A stretch of 35,199 bases of DNA from an uncultured Chitinophagales bacterium (GTDB lineage: Bacteria; Bacteroidota; Bacteroidia; Chitinophagales; JAHDHT01), in NCBI GenBank assembly GCA_938023075.1, contig CALHDG010000282.1, positions 1 through 35,199 of the forward strand, written 5' to 3'. The notes under the pieces were generated by a model. The model saw nothing but the letters and a program-made list of their open reading frames with translations. It ran no database searches and was not told where the DNA came from. Position numbers and translations under genes: made by a program. Below are positions 1 to 8,831 of the stretch, piece after piece; within the stretch, counting starts at the first letter, position 1, and every line of letters starts with the position of its first letter.

Positions 1-1
1 A

Positions 2-892
2 GGAGTGATTACACAAAATGATGGCAGTGCCTCTGCCGGACAATTTGTAACTAATTTCCACGATGATGGTGACAAAATAACCGTAACTGCTCCATTGGAA
101 AATGCCGGTATGTATCAACTAAAAGTGGGCTACCGTTCCAATAGTGGCGAAAAGAAAAATGACCTTTACTTAAACGGGATGTTTTTGGGTAATATCGAAT
201 TTATGCAGTCTGATGATTTTACAGAAATGACGGTTGGCGATTTTTATTTTGATGCCGGGCAAAACACCATAGAATTTATTAAAAGTTGGGGTTGGATGGA
301 TGTTGATTATTTTGATGTAGTGGCTGCCTCAAATCAAAATGCCAATAGCAGCAATAATTTTTGTGCGCGCACTATTGAAATTGGTTATGAACCAACGGCT
401 AACTTTTACCGGGCGGGTACTATTAATTCTGATGCTGTTATTTCAGCAAACCAATCAATAGAGTTTATTGGGGTAGATGCTGTTAATTTAAATGATGAAT
501 TTGAAGTTGAGCAAGGTGGAGAATTTAGCACGGGCATTATAGGTTGCGGTGAAGAGGTTACCTGTAATGATAATAGATATATTAGCCATACCGTTTTGAA
601 TATTACCAACCAATCCATACAATTGAGAATAGAGACTGCCCAAAATATGCCCTTGCGTTTGAGCTACTATCCATCGGCAACTCCTTCGGCTGTTCAACAT
701 CCCTTATGTGAATATTCGTTTACCTATGGTGCCAATGGAAATGAGCATGTACAAACCTTATCAGGATTGAATGCAGCTACCGAGTACACTATTATTCTTC
801 AAAGCTCAACCGATGTGGTAAATGGTTATTCCGATTGCCCTGCTATGCGTTGGGAAGCTATTGCTTGCCCCTTTCAAATTACTACTGAGTAG
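2..892 (+). CDS. Secreted carbohydrate-binding protein, C-terminal part (5' end outside window)
   Basis: The reading frame is open to the left edge, so the first GTG (position 5) is probably not the true start and the N-terminal part is missing. Counting from that GTG, residues about 10-106 form a CBM6/CBM35-like beta-sandwich (a segment ending GWMDVDYFDV, as seen in modules attached to mannanases and similar enzymes). Residues about 118-183 resemble the '3-coathanger stack' beta domain common at the C-termini of secreted Bacteroidota proteins (FEVEQGGEFSTGIIGC). The last 110 residues are an unassigned beta-rich segment with three Cys. No catalytic domain lies inside the window; it may sit upstream. 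Inferred role: binding polysaccharide outside the cell. A strong terminator follows 28 bases after the stop, so this gene is transcribed separately from the next one. Confidence 0.7.
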   Translation, partial: GVITQNDGSASAGQFVTNFHDDGDKITVTAPLENAGMYQLKVGYRSNSGEKKNDLYLNGMFLGNIEFMQSDDFTEMTVGDFYFDAGQNTIEFIKSWGWMDVDYFDVVAASNQNANSSNNFCARTIEIGYEPTANFYRAGTINSDAVISANQSIEFIGVDAVNLNDEFEVEQGGEFSTGIIGCGEEVTCNDNRYISHTVLNITNQSIQLRIETAQNMPLRLSYYPSATPSAVQHPLCEYSFTYGANGNEHVQTLSGLNAATEYTIILQSSTDVVNGYSDCPAMRWEAIACPFQITTE

Positions 893-919
893 TTAGGTAA
901 ATAAACTAAATGACGTTTT

Positions 920-966
920 CCAGACATGACATTTCTCTAAAGAAATGTCATGTCTGGATTTTTTTT
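920..966 (+). terminator. Rho-independent terminator of the CBM protein gene
   Basis: A perfect 17-bp inverted repeat (arms 920-936 and 941-957, loop CTAA) is followed by A and eight T (959-966). The upstream flank AATAAACTAAATGA is shared with the hairpin at 5945-5990, so both belong to one small family of terminators. Confidence 0.88.
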
Positions 967-1259
967 ATAGGATATTTGTTAAAATATTAAGATCATACTC
1001 AAATTAACTTAAAAATTTTTATCTTGTAAGTAAATTAAGAAATGACGGAAAAATTAATATACGAACTATGATAAAGTAATTTTTTAAAAGTAGAGGTGAA
1101 AACATAGTTTCAGTAGATATAAGACAAAGCATTTCAATCTCGAAGTTTTAGAAAAAAATTGCAAAGTCAGGAAGTTAATCTATTTCTTTCATTCCTTATT
1201 GTAAAAACCATTTAATCATCAATAAAAAGGGTTACGACCCCAATTTAAAAAAATAAGAT
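967..1259 (+). other. Gene-free AT-rich leader region before the DUF5060 protein gene
   Basis: No open frame of convincing quality is present. The stretch must carry the promoter of the downstream gene, but I see no clear TTG-N20-TAnnTTTG pair. A short GC-richer inverted repeat (GGGTTACGACCC, about 1228-1240) lies some 20 bases before the ATG. Confidence 0.4.
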
Positions 1260-4200
1260 ATGCAAAAATTCGCAATTAGATCAACCTTCATTTTATGTTT
1301 TTTAGTTTTTTCAATTACAATCAATGCACAGACCATTTCTGGAGAATTGAAAAAATGGCATAAAATAACCCTTGAATTTACAGGACCTTCATCTTCTGAA
1401 ACCAACCCAACTAATCCGTTTTCAGATTATGCTTTACAAGTCAATTTTATAGGTGCCAACAAAACCTACACAGTTCCAGGATATTTTGCGGCTGATGGAA
1501 ACGCTGCTGAAACCAGTGCTACAAGTGGTAATAAGTGGCATGTTCACTTTACCCCACCCGAAACCGGACTTTGGAATTACACAGTCTCTTTTAAACAGGG
1601 AACAAATGTTGCTATCAATGGCGGTGGTACAGGTGTAGAATCCATAGATGACACATATGGCTCATTTGATATAGCAGACACAGATAAAACTGGAGATGAT
1701 TTGCGGGCTAAAGGCAGAGTTGAATATGTAGGCGAGCATTATTTACAATATGCAGAAACTGGGGAATGGTTTATTAAAGGTGGCGCAGATGCTCCGGAAA
1801 ACACCTTAGCCTACGAAGACTTTGACGAGGTACCTAACCGGGCAAATCGTCGAAAATCCTGGGCACCCCATCAGCAAGATTACCTGGCAAGTGAAGCATC
1901 CAGCTATACATGGCAAAATGGAAAAGGAAGTGAATTGTTGGGCGTTATTCGATATTTATGGTCAAAAGGGCTTAATGCATGGTCGTTTTTAACCTTTAGC
2001 TTAGCAGGTGATGACCACAATGTATTTCCACATCTTTTAAAGGTAAACGTAAACACCTATAGTGGCTATACATCAATAGATGACCAATGGAATTTAGGGG
2101 TGCATCACGACAGGTTTGATGTATCAAGACTGGCTCAGTGGGAACGTATTTTTGAGTATGCTGACACGAAAGGAATGTATCTTCATTTTAAAACACAAGA
2201 ATATGAAAACGATCAAAGAATGGATGGTGGAGCTTTAGGTAGAGAACGAAAATTATATTACCGGGAACTTATCGCCCGCTTCAGTCATCATTTAGCACTC
2301 AACTGGAATGTTGGTGAAGAAAACCAAAACACCGATGCCCAAAGAAAACAATTTGCAGACTATTTGTGGAATATGGATCCCTACAGAAATAATGTGGTCA
2401 TTCACACTGTTCCAGGTGAAAAAAATATTGTTTATACACCATTGTTAGGCAATCAATCAGAATATACTGGACTTTCTCTACAAACAAATAATCCTACTTT
2501 TAATGAAGTTTTTTCTGATGTGGATGAATGGGTAGTAAAATCAAGAAACGCCGGAAAAAAATGGGTTGTAGCTGTTGATGAACCTGGCAGTGGAACATTA
2601 GGCATTGATGTTGATCCTAACGATAAAGATATTGTTAGAGCAAAAGTTAACTGGGCTACATTTTTAGCAGGAGGTGCCGGTATAGAATATTATTATGGTG
2701 CTGAAACAGGTTGTACCGATTTAACGTGCCAAAATCACAGAACAAGAGCTCAAAAATATACTCAATTATCACATACCTTAGACTTTTTTCAAGATCACTT
2801 TCAACAATATTTACCAAATGTTATTGAAGATCGAGCTATAACTTCTGCTACTAATGACTATGTGCTCTCGAAACCTGGAGTTGCTTATGCGGTCTATAGT
2901 CCTGATGGTGCAACAACTAATATTAATTTGCCTGCTGGAGATTGGAGCGTACAATGGTATAACCCAAGAACTGGGGTAATGACAAATATAATTAATGACG
3001 TTGCCGGTCAACTCATCCCGCCAAACAATAATGATTGGGTTGGACTGATTACTCAGTGCACCAACAAAATCTTATTTGTAAGAGGTGGATCAGGATCGGG
3101 CGGCTTTCTGGATGGTGGATCAGATGATCAATTAGCAGATATTTATGATTATTCTACCACTAATCCTAATTGGGGATGGGGAGAATTTTCAAATCTTTTG
3201 ACAGGATTAGGTTATGAAGTAGAGCAAGTAGAAGAAACATTTGTTCCAAATTGTGGAAAATGTAATGGCGCAATAGATTTCACAAATATTGATCTTGATG
3301 AATATGATCTAATCGTTTTTGGTTCTAATAATGCGCTTTATCGGTATGAAGAGACAGGAATAGCGTATGTTGATGCAGTTGAAAATTATATTAGAACTGG
3401 TGGAGCTGCCTTGTTTTTGAGCGATGCAAATTTTGGATCTGATTGGTGGGATGCACCATACTCTGATCAAGGTTTTTTAGATAGGTTTGGTTGGGAGATG
3501 AATCAGGATGCAGGAACTTATGCTATAGATGCTTCGGAATTCCTTGATCCTACTCATCCTATTTTAACAAACGTAACTTCCTTTGATGGAGAAGGTGTAT
3601 CTCCGATAACGCTTGTAAATAATAATATTCCTGGTGTAACAAGTACCATACTAGCAAGAGCGGAAGGTTCAGTAAGAAGAAACACTGGTTTATATGGAGG
3701 CTTAGGACCCATAGAAAATATTACAAACAACGATGCTGCATTAATTGTTGCCACGGTAGATCAAGGACGAATTGCTGGTCACTACGATAGAAATACATTT
3801 TTTAACCTAAATGGCGCAGGTACAAATATTAACAGGCTATCCAATATGCAATATGCTACCAACTTAGTTCAATGGTTAACTGGTGGTTGTGCTGCTCAGC
3901 CTGTTCCAATAAACATTCCCTCAACTGTGCAGGCAGAAGATTTTTCCAGTCAGTCTGGTACTATTCAAATTGAACCAACGGCAGATACTGGTGGTGGTTC
4001 AAATATTGGCTTTATTCAAAATGGTACTTATACTAAATACGACTTAAATGTTACTCAAGCAGGTACTTACGACTTGTGTTTTAGAGTGGCTTCCAACTCA
4101 AATGGGGGTACAATTAATGTATATTTCGATGGTATTCTTAAAACATCAATACCTGTAACTAATACAGGCGGGTGGCAAAGTTGGCAAACCGTTATTGGTT

Positions 4201-5801
4201 CTATCAATTTAACTGCTGGTGTACAAACTATGACCCTTGAATTTACAGGTGGCGCCGGAGGTTTGATGAATGTCAACTGGGTGAAATTTGATAATAATGC
4301 AGACATTTATTTTCAACTGGTAGATGCCAATACAGATCTTGTGATTAGAAATCTTGTACAAGGCGAAACCATCGATTTAACGGTAGATGGTACAGATTTA
4401 AACATTATAGCAGTAACCAATGGTCCTGTAGGAAGTGTTCGATTTGGCTATGATGGAAATACTAATTTTATTACAGAAAGTGTAGCTCCTTATGCGCTTG
4501 CTGGAGATAGTAATGGAGACTATAATTCGTGGACACCTACAGAAGGATACCATGAAATAACTGCAAGTTCCTATCAAAATAGTGGGGCAACTGGTGCTTT
4601 AATAAATTCTGTTACTGTAGGATTTTTTGTTATAGAAAGCTGTGCTAATAATGGTCAGGCTTGTAACAATGCAGGCATCTTTTTGCAACTAGTAGATGCC
4701 AATACAAATATTGTGATTAGAAATCTTGTACAAGGTGAAACTATAGATTTAAGAGTAGATGGTGCCGATTTAAATATTGTAGCAGCACTAGCAAATGGTC
4801 CTGTAGGAAGTGTTCAATTTGGTTATGATGGAAATACCAATTTCATTACAGAAAACGTTGCTCCACATGCGCTTGCCGGCGATAGTAATGGAAACTACAA
4901 TTCATGGACACCTACTGTTGGTTTTCATACAGTAACCGCAAGCGCCTATCAAAATAGTGGGGCGTCTGGTGCTTTATTGGGTTCTGTTACCAATGGATTT
5001 TTTGTTATTGAAAGCTGTGCTGCTAATGATCAAACTTGTAATAATGCCGGCATCTTTTTGCAACTAATAGATGCCAATACAGATGGTGTGATTAGAAATT
5101 TGGTAGATGGCGAAACCATAGATTTAACAATAGACGGTACAGATTTAAATATTGTAGCGGCATTAGCAAATGGTCCTGTAGGAAGTGTTCGATTTGGTTA
5201 TGATGGAAATGCTAATTTCATTACAGAAAACACTGCTCCGCATGCGCTTGCTGGCGATAGTAATGGAAACTACAATTCGTGGACACCTACGGTAGGTTTT
5301 CATACAGTAACCGCAAGTGCTTATCAAAATAGTGGAGCCTCTGGTGCTTTTTTGGGTTCTGACACCAAAGGATTTTATGTGATTGAAAGCTGCGCTACCA
5401 TTGGGCAGGCTTGTAATGATGCAGACCCATGCACGGTTAATGACACATTTGATGCCTCGTGTAATTGCGCTGGCACATTTACGGATACAGACAATGATGG
5501 TATTGCAAATACCTGTGATAATTGCCCTGCTATATCAAATACAAATCAAACCGATACCAATTTGAACGGAAGTGGTGATATATGTGAAACTCAATGTCAG
5601 CCAATTCATGTGCTTAGTGGCAATTATCCATCTACAAGTGTATTAGAATTTAATGCTCAAAATACGATTGAGAGCTCTAGCCAAAATGAAAGTGGTTCAA
5701 ACATTAGCTATGAAGCCGTAACCCGTGTTCAATTGAAAAGTGGATTTAAAATTGAAGCAGGCGCTACTTTTCGTGCCTATAATTTGGGTTGTACTCCATA
5801 G
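1260..5801 (+). CDS. Large secreted DUF5060 glycoside-hydrolase-like protein with ThuA-like, CBM6-like and tandem repeat domains
   Basis: Residues 1-24 are a signal peptide (cleavage after INA). Domain order from motifs: a DUF5060-like beta domain (about 28-140); a TIM-barrel-like region (about 155-530) with NWNVGEEN (348-355) and VAVDEPGS (437-444), whose acidic residues are candidate catalytic groups; a collagen-binding-2-like cap (about 530-605, WYNPRTG); a ThuA/GATase-like domain (about 613-880, DLIVFGSNN, GGAALFLSDANFG); a CBM6-like domain (about 882-1011); three near-identical repeats (1016-1389); a TSP3-like calcium-binding stretch (DTDNDGIANTCDNCP); and a 3-coathanger-type C-terminal domain ending in a final Cys. 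This architecture fits an extracellular polysaccharide-degrading or binding enzyme; the substrate cannot be told from sequence. No type IX secretion C-terminal domain is evident. The fusion of a ThuA-like domain is unusual. A palindrome (5848-5890) and a terminator (5945-5990) follow. Function is family-level inference; the gene call is certain. Confidence 0.85.
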   Translation: MQKFAIRSTFILCFLVFSITINAQTISGELKKWHKITLEFTGPSSSETNPTNPFSDYALQVNFIGANKTYTVPGYFAADGNAAETSATSGNKWHVHFTPPETGLWNYTVSFKQGTNVAINGGGTGVESIDDTYGSFDIADTDKTGDDLRAKGRVEYVGEHYLQYAETGEWFIKGGADAPENTLAYEDFDEVPNRANRRKSWAPHQQDYLASEASSYTWQNGKGSELLGVIRYLWSKGLNAWSFLTFSLAGDDHNVFPHLLKVNVNTYSGYTSIDDQWNLGVHHDRFDVSRLAQWERIFEYADTKGMYLHFKTQEYENDQRMDGGALGRERKLYYRELIARFSHHLALNWNVGEENQNTDAQRKQFADYLWNMDPYRNNVVIHTVPGEKNIVYTPLLGNQSEYTGLSLQTNNPTFNEVFSDVDEWVVKSRNAGKKWVVAVDEPGSGTLGIDVDPNDKDIVRAKVNWATFLAGGAGIEYYYGAETGCTDLTCQNHRTRAQKYTQLSHTLDFFQDHFQQYLPNVIEDRAITSATNDYVLSKPGVAYAVYSPDGATTNINLPAGDWSVQWYNPRTGVMTNIINDVAGQLIPPNNNDWVGLITQCTNKILFVRGGSGSGGFLDGGSDDQLADIYDYSTTNPNWGWGEFSNLLTGLGYEVEQVEETFVPNCGKCNGAIDFTNIDLDEYDLIVFGSNNALYRYEETGIAYVDAVENYIRTGGAALFLSDANFGSDWWDAPYSDQGFLDRFGWEMNQDAGTYAIDASEFLDPTHPILTNVTSFDGEGVSPITLVNNNIPGVTSTILARAEGSVRRNTGLYGGLGPIENITNNDAALIVATVDQGRIAGHYDRNTFFNLNGAGTNINRLSNMQYATNLVQWLTGGCAAQPVPINIPSTVQAEDFSSQSGTIQIEPTADTGGGSNIGFIQNGTYTKYDLNVTQAGTYDLCFRVASNSNGGTINVYFDGILKTSIPVTNTGGWQSWQTVIGSINLTAGVQTMTLEFTGGAGGLMNVNWVKFDNNADIYFQLVDANTDLVIRNLVQGETIDLTVDGTDLNIIAVTNGPVGSVRFGYDGNTNFITESVAPYALAGDSNGDYNSWTPTEGYHEITASSYQNSGATGALINSVTVGFFVIESCANNGQACNNAGIFLQLVDANTNIVIRNLVQGETIDLRVDGADLNIVAALANGPVGSVQFGYDGNTNFITENVAPHALAGDSNGNYNSWTPTVGFHTVTASAYQNSGASGALLGSVTNGFFVIESCAANDQTCNNAGIFLQLIDANTDGVIRNLVDGETIDLTIDGTDLNIVAALANGPVGSVRFGYDGNANFITENTAPHALAGDSNGNYNSWTPTVGFHTVTASAYQNSGASGAFLGSDTKGFYVIESCATIGQACNDADPCTVNDTFDASCNCAGTFTDTDNDGIANTCDNCPAISNTNQTDTNLNGSGDICETQCQPIHVLSGNYPSTSVLEFNAQNTIESSSQNESGSNISYEAVTRVQLKSGFKIEAGATFRAYNLGCTP
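4305..5423 (+). repeat. Three tandem intragenic repeats of about 373 bp
   Basis: Units begin at 4305, 4677 and 5052 and encode 124-125 residues each, starting (I)xFLQLVDANTD and ending FxVIESC. Units 2 and 3 are almost identical in DNA over long stretches, for example the coding for NGPVGSVxFGYDGN and DSNGNYNSWTPTVGFHTV. Unit 1 is more diverged. This suggests recent in-frame duplication or gene conversion of an Ig/cadherin-like adhesive domain. Confidence 0.9.
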
Positions 5802-5847
5802 TTTTCAAAAAAGCGACTGAATTTTTACTACTATTGAAGATTGTCGT

Positions 5848-5890
5848 CCACCAGACCTGACAGGTTTTTAAAACCTGTCAGGTCTGGTGG
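5848..5890. repeat. Perfect 20-bp palindrome, copy 1 (AGACCTGACAGG type)
   Basis: Arms 5848-5867 and 5871-5890 are perfectly complementary around TTA. No T run follows on the plus strand. The core AGACCTGACAGGTTT ... AAACCTGTCAGGTCT recurs at 31033-31065, also just past the stop codon of a large surface-protein gene. It may work as a bidirectional terminator or RNA-stabilising hairpin, or be a short dispersed repeat. Confidence 0.85.
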
Positions 5891-5944
5891 GTAAATTTGT
5901 ATTGAAATTGGCTCGGATAAGGCGAATAAACTAAATGAGGATTT

Positions 5945-5990
5945 TTCATAAATGACATTTCTTTGAAAAAATGTCATTTATGAATTTTTT
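5945..5990 (+). terminator. Rho-independent terminator after the DUF5060 protein gene
   Basis: A perfect 16-bp stem (arms 5945-5960 and 5969-5984) with an 8-base loop is followed by TTTTTT (5985-5990). Its flank AATAAACTAAATGA and arm core AATGACATTTCT match the terminator at 920-966. Confidence 0.82.
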
Positions 5991-6014
5991 AAATACGGGC
6001 GAGGTTTCAAGTTT

Positions 6015-6136
6015 AACCCTGATAGGAGCGGTTATGCTATTTTGCAGGGCTGGCTTTTGAAGCATAGCAATAGCATTTGAGCGGATAGCAGGCTGCGCGT
6101 TTGCAGATGCCTCAAGAGTCTCGTTTCAAAAAAAAA
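6015..6136 (-). repeat. Dispersed intergenic hairpin repeat, copy A
   Basis: Read on the minus strand this goes from a T9 run and GAAACGA through CCTGCTATCCGCTCAAAT to a stem-loop (arms 6034-6041 and 6069-6076) and then ATAACCGCTCC. Copies B (21611-21712) and C (28968-29085) have the same frame with different stem sequences. It lies between the convergent DUF5060 protein gene and iolD. No protein is encoded. Confidence 0.7.
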
Positions 6137-6195
6137 TAATTATGCTTTTATGAAAGGTATTCAAAAAATTTGAACATTTATTTTCTCATCAATAC

Positions 6196-8067
6196 TTATA
6201 AATAATAACGCTGCTCTGCCTTCTTACTTTTTTCATATTCTTTGCGTTTTTTTTGTACGGCTTTTTGGGTAGATGTTGCTGCAATTGGAACTTCCCACCA
6301 AGCATTGTAGCCGGGTATGGTTCTTTCCAATTCTGTTTCAATGTATACCATAGTAGTTCTGTCGGTATTTTTCGCTTTTTTCAAGGCTTCTATCAATGAG
6401 GTTTTATCGGTTGCTTTGAAAACGTGCGCACCCAAACTTTCGGCGTTTTTGGCAATATCTACCGGAAGGATGTCGCCATTTAGTTGTCTCGATTTTTCTT
6501 CCCTGAATCTGTATTTTGTACCAAAGCGTTTGTTTCCAATTGATTCGGAGAGTGAACCAATACTTGCAAAACCATTATTATTTGATAGTACAATGATGAG
6601 CTTATAGCCTTCTTGAATAGAAGTAACAATTTCGTTGTTGAGCATCAGATAGCTGCCATCGCCGCAAAGTATATAAACTTCTTTATCGGGTGCGCCCATT
6701 TTTGCCCCTAAGCCGCCGGCAATTTCGTAGCCCATACAAGAGTTGCCATACTCTACATGAAAACCCAAGGGATTTTTGGTGCGCCATAATTTGTGCAGAT
6801 CGCCGGGCATACTACCCGCCGCACAAACTACTATATCATTAGCATCCATAAAATCGTTCAACACCCCCAACACGGCACCTTGATGAATAGGTGGTTTTTC
6901 ATCATTGGCTTCTTTGTAAATTCGTTGTACTTCTTTTTCCCATGCTGTATTTAAGCGGGCAATTTTGTTTCGGTAAGATTTGCTGACTTCATAGCCTCTC
7001 AACAATTTGCTCAACTCCTGCAAGGTAACTTTGGCATCGCCTTTTAATGGTAAGCCGCCTAATTTAAAAGCATCCATATTACAAACATTAATATTAATAA
7101 ATTGTACTTTAGGATTTTTGAATATAGATAATGAACCCGTTATAAAATCGCCGTAGCGTGTTCCAATGCCAATCACCACATCTGCCTCATTGGCTATTTC
7201 AATGGCACCTTTTGTACCGGTTGCGCCTAAGCCACCAAGCGCATAAGGTTTATCGTAATTAACTGAACCTTTACCGGCATAGGTTTCACCCACCGGTATA
7301 CCTGTCTTTTTTGCAAATTTATTTAATATATCTTCGGCTTCACTATATAGCACCCCGCCCCCCGCAATGATTACTGGTTTTTTTGCTTTTTGAATGATGT
7401 CTGCCGCTTTCTTTAGCAATTCCATGTCGGGGCGGTTTCTGGCGATGTGCCACAATTTGCTTTCAAACAGATGCGCCGGAAAATCAAATGCTTCTGCTTG
7501 TACATCGTGAGGCAAGGAAAGGGTAACGGCTCCGGTATCAGCCGGAGAAGTGAGCGTTCGCATAACTTGAGGCAAAGATTGAATGAGTTGTTCGGGGCGG
7601 TTAATTCTATCCCAATATTTTGAGACGGGTTTAAAACAATCGTTCACAGAAATATCTGGCGATAGGGGATGCTCCACTTGCTGCAACAACGTACCGGCGC
7701 ATCGGGAAGAGAAATAATCACCGGGCAATAACAAAACGGGTAGGCGATTAATGGTAGCTGTTGCCGCACCGGTTAACATATTGGTTGCTCCTGGACCAAT
7801 GGAAGTAGTGCAGGCAAAGGTAGATAAGCGTTTGTTAACTTTAGCATAAGCTGTTGCTGTGTGTACCATTGCTTGCTCGTTACGCGTTTGGTAATAGGGT
7901 AATTTTTCGTATTGATGTAATGCCTGACCAATACCGGCAACGTTGCCATGACCGAAAATGCCAAAGCACCCGGTAAAAAATTTATGTACTTTACCATCGC
8001 GCTGCACATACTGTTGATCTAAGTATTGAATAATGGCTTGGGCTGTTGTTAATTTTATATTTTTCAT
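6196..8067 (-). CDS. iolD: 3D-(3,5/4)-trihydroxycyclohexane-1,2-dione hydrolase (IolD)
   Basis: The protein is a thiamine-diphosphate-dependent enzyme of the acetolactate synthase superfamily, 623 residues, close to the usual IolD length. IolD opens the ring of 3D-trihydroxycyclohexane-1,2-dione to 5-deoxy-glucuronate in cytosolic myo-inositol catabolism. Visible features: N-terminal ThDP domain with GCFGIFGHGNVAG and the conserved Glu in RNEQAM; TTSIGPGATNM; a central domain with KPVIIAGGGV; and the ThDP/Mg motif GDGSYLMLNNEI with NNNGFASI downstream (about residues 470-510). IolD is favoured over acetolactate synthase by the FGIFGHGN motif and the C-terminal NAWWEVPIA. No other iol gene is in the window, so it is either a lone gene or separated from its pathway. 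The ATG at 8067 is the natural start; no clear -7 box was found. Confidence 0.92.
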   Translation of the reverse strand: MKNIKLTTAQAIIQYLDQQYVQRDGKVHKFFTGCFGIFGHGNVAGIGQALHQYEKLPYYQTRNEQAMVHTATAYAKVNKRLSTFACTTSIGPGATNMLTGAATATINRLPVLLLPGDYFSSRCAGTLLQQVEHPLSPDISVNDCFKPVSKYWDRINRPEQLIQSLPQVMRTLTSPADTGAVTLSLPHDVQAEAFDFPAHLFESKLWHIARNRPDMELLKKAADIIQKAKKPVIIAGGGVLYSEAEDILNKFAKKTGIPVGETYAGKGSVNYDKPYALGGLGATGTKGAIEIANEADVVIGIGTRYGDFITGSLSIFKNPKVQFININVCNMDAFKLGGLPLKGDAKVTLQELSKLLRGYEVSKSYRNKIARLNTAWEKEVQRIYKEANDEKPPIHQGAVLGVLNDFMDANDIVVCAAGSMPGDLHKLWRTKNPLGFHVEYGNSCMGYEIAGGLGAKMGAPDKEVYILCGDGSYLMLNNEIVTSIQEGYKLIIVLSNNNGFASIGSLSESIGNKRFGTKYRFREEKSRQLNGDILPVDIAKNAESLGAHVFKATDKTSLIEALKKAKNTDRTTMVYIETELERTIPGYNAWWEVPIAATSTQKAVQKKRKEYEKSKKAEQRYYL

Positions 8068-8831
8068 ATTGGTTTTTATTTTTTTATATAAGAATTTGCT
8101 TTATAATACATCACTATAGCTTTTTTCTTTTAAAGAAGTCTACCGAAGTATGGTAATAAATAACCCAACCTTTTTCTTTCGAAAAAGCCCACCTACCGAA
8201 GTATCGGTACAAGCGCTTCACAAGTGAAGGGGAATTAGTTCGGCTTACGTTTATTTTTTGTGAATTATTGATCGTTAAAATTAAGGAATTATTTTAATAT
8301 TTAAAAGTCGCCCCTTTTCCGGTCGCTCCTAAATAACCAAATTTTTCCAAATCCATTTTTTTAAACTCTCCTAATAATGAAGAAAAAATAAATGTTCAAA
8401 TTTTAGCTAAGAGATTTTTTGATATACAAGTTAAAAAACACAGGCTTAGTGGTGCTAAGACGAGTATTTTTAATGAAGTAGATCGGAAAATCTCAAAGGT
8501 ATAAATGGACAGTTATATTTGAATTATCCCTTAATGTTTTCAATGATCAAAAATTAGAACGAATCTGTTGCCTAATCCAATTGCTGACTATATTATGTAA
8601 AAGTACCCAACACATTTATTTAAACAATGTATATAATATGCTATATAAATTAAATGTTGCTTGTAGCAAAATTTTTATTTATGCCTAAAAATAATGATGT
8701 TCAATATTTAAAAAGGAGTGCCTGTTAAATTAAAGTAGATGATGGACAGAAAAATTACAGGGCAAGGTTTTAAAGATTTAAAAAATAGAGGAAACAATTA
8801 CGTGGTAAGTTTTTATTGCTTGCTACATTAA
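8068..8831. other. Gene-free region of about 760 bp between iolD and the S41 protease gene
   Basis: No ORF here shows convincing coding character. It contains repeat debris: CTACCGAAGTATGGTA at 8140-8155 and the palindrome TACCGAAGTATCGGTA at 8194-8209; a hairpin CTTTTTC/GAAAAAG at 8170-8187; and a palindrome CTTCACAAGTGAAG near 8217. The part 8640-8820 could be a decayed gene, but no family is recognisable. The iolD promoter should lie near 8068-8130. Confidence 0.5.

Noticed and set aside
4305-5423. Repeats considered as a CRISPR-like or VNTR array
   Set aside because: Units are 373 bp, contiguous, in frame and encode a protein domain.
5848-5890. Palindrome as the terminator of the DUF5060 gene
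   Set aside because: No T run follows; the hairpin at 5945-5990 is the better terminator, so I list this one as a repeat.
8640-8820. Short open stretches after iolD that might be a small or decayed gene
   Set aside because: Interrupted by stops in every frame, no recognisable family and no promoter or coding-type composition.
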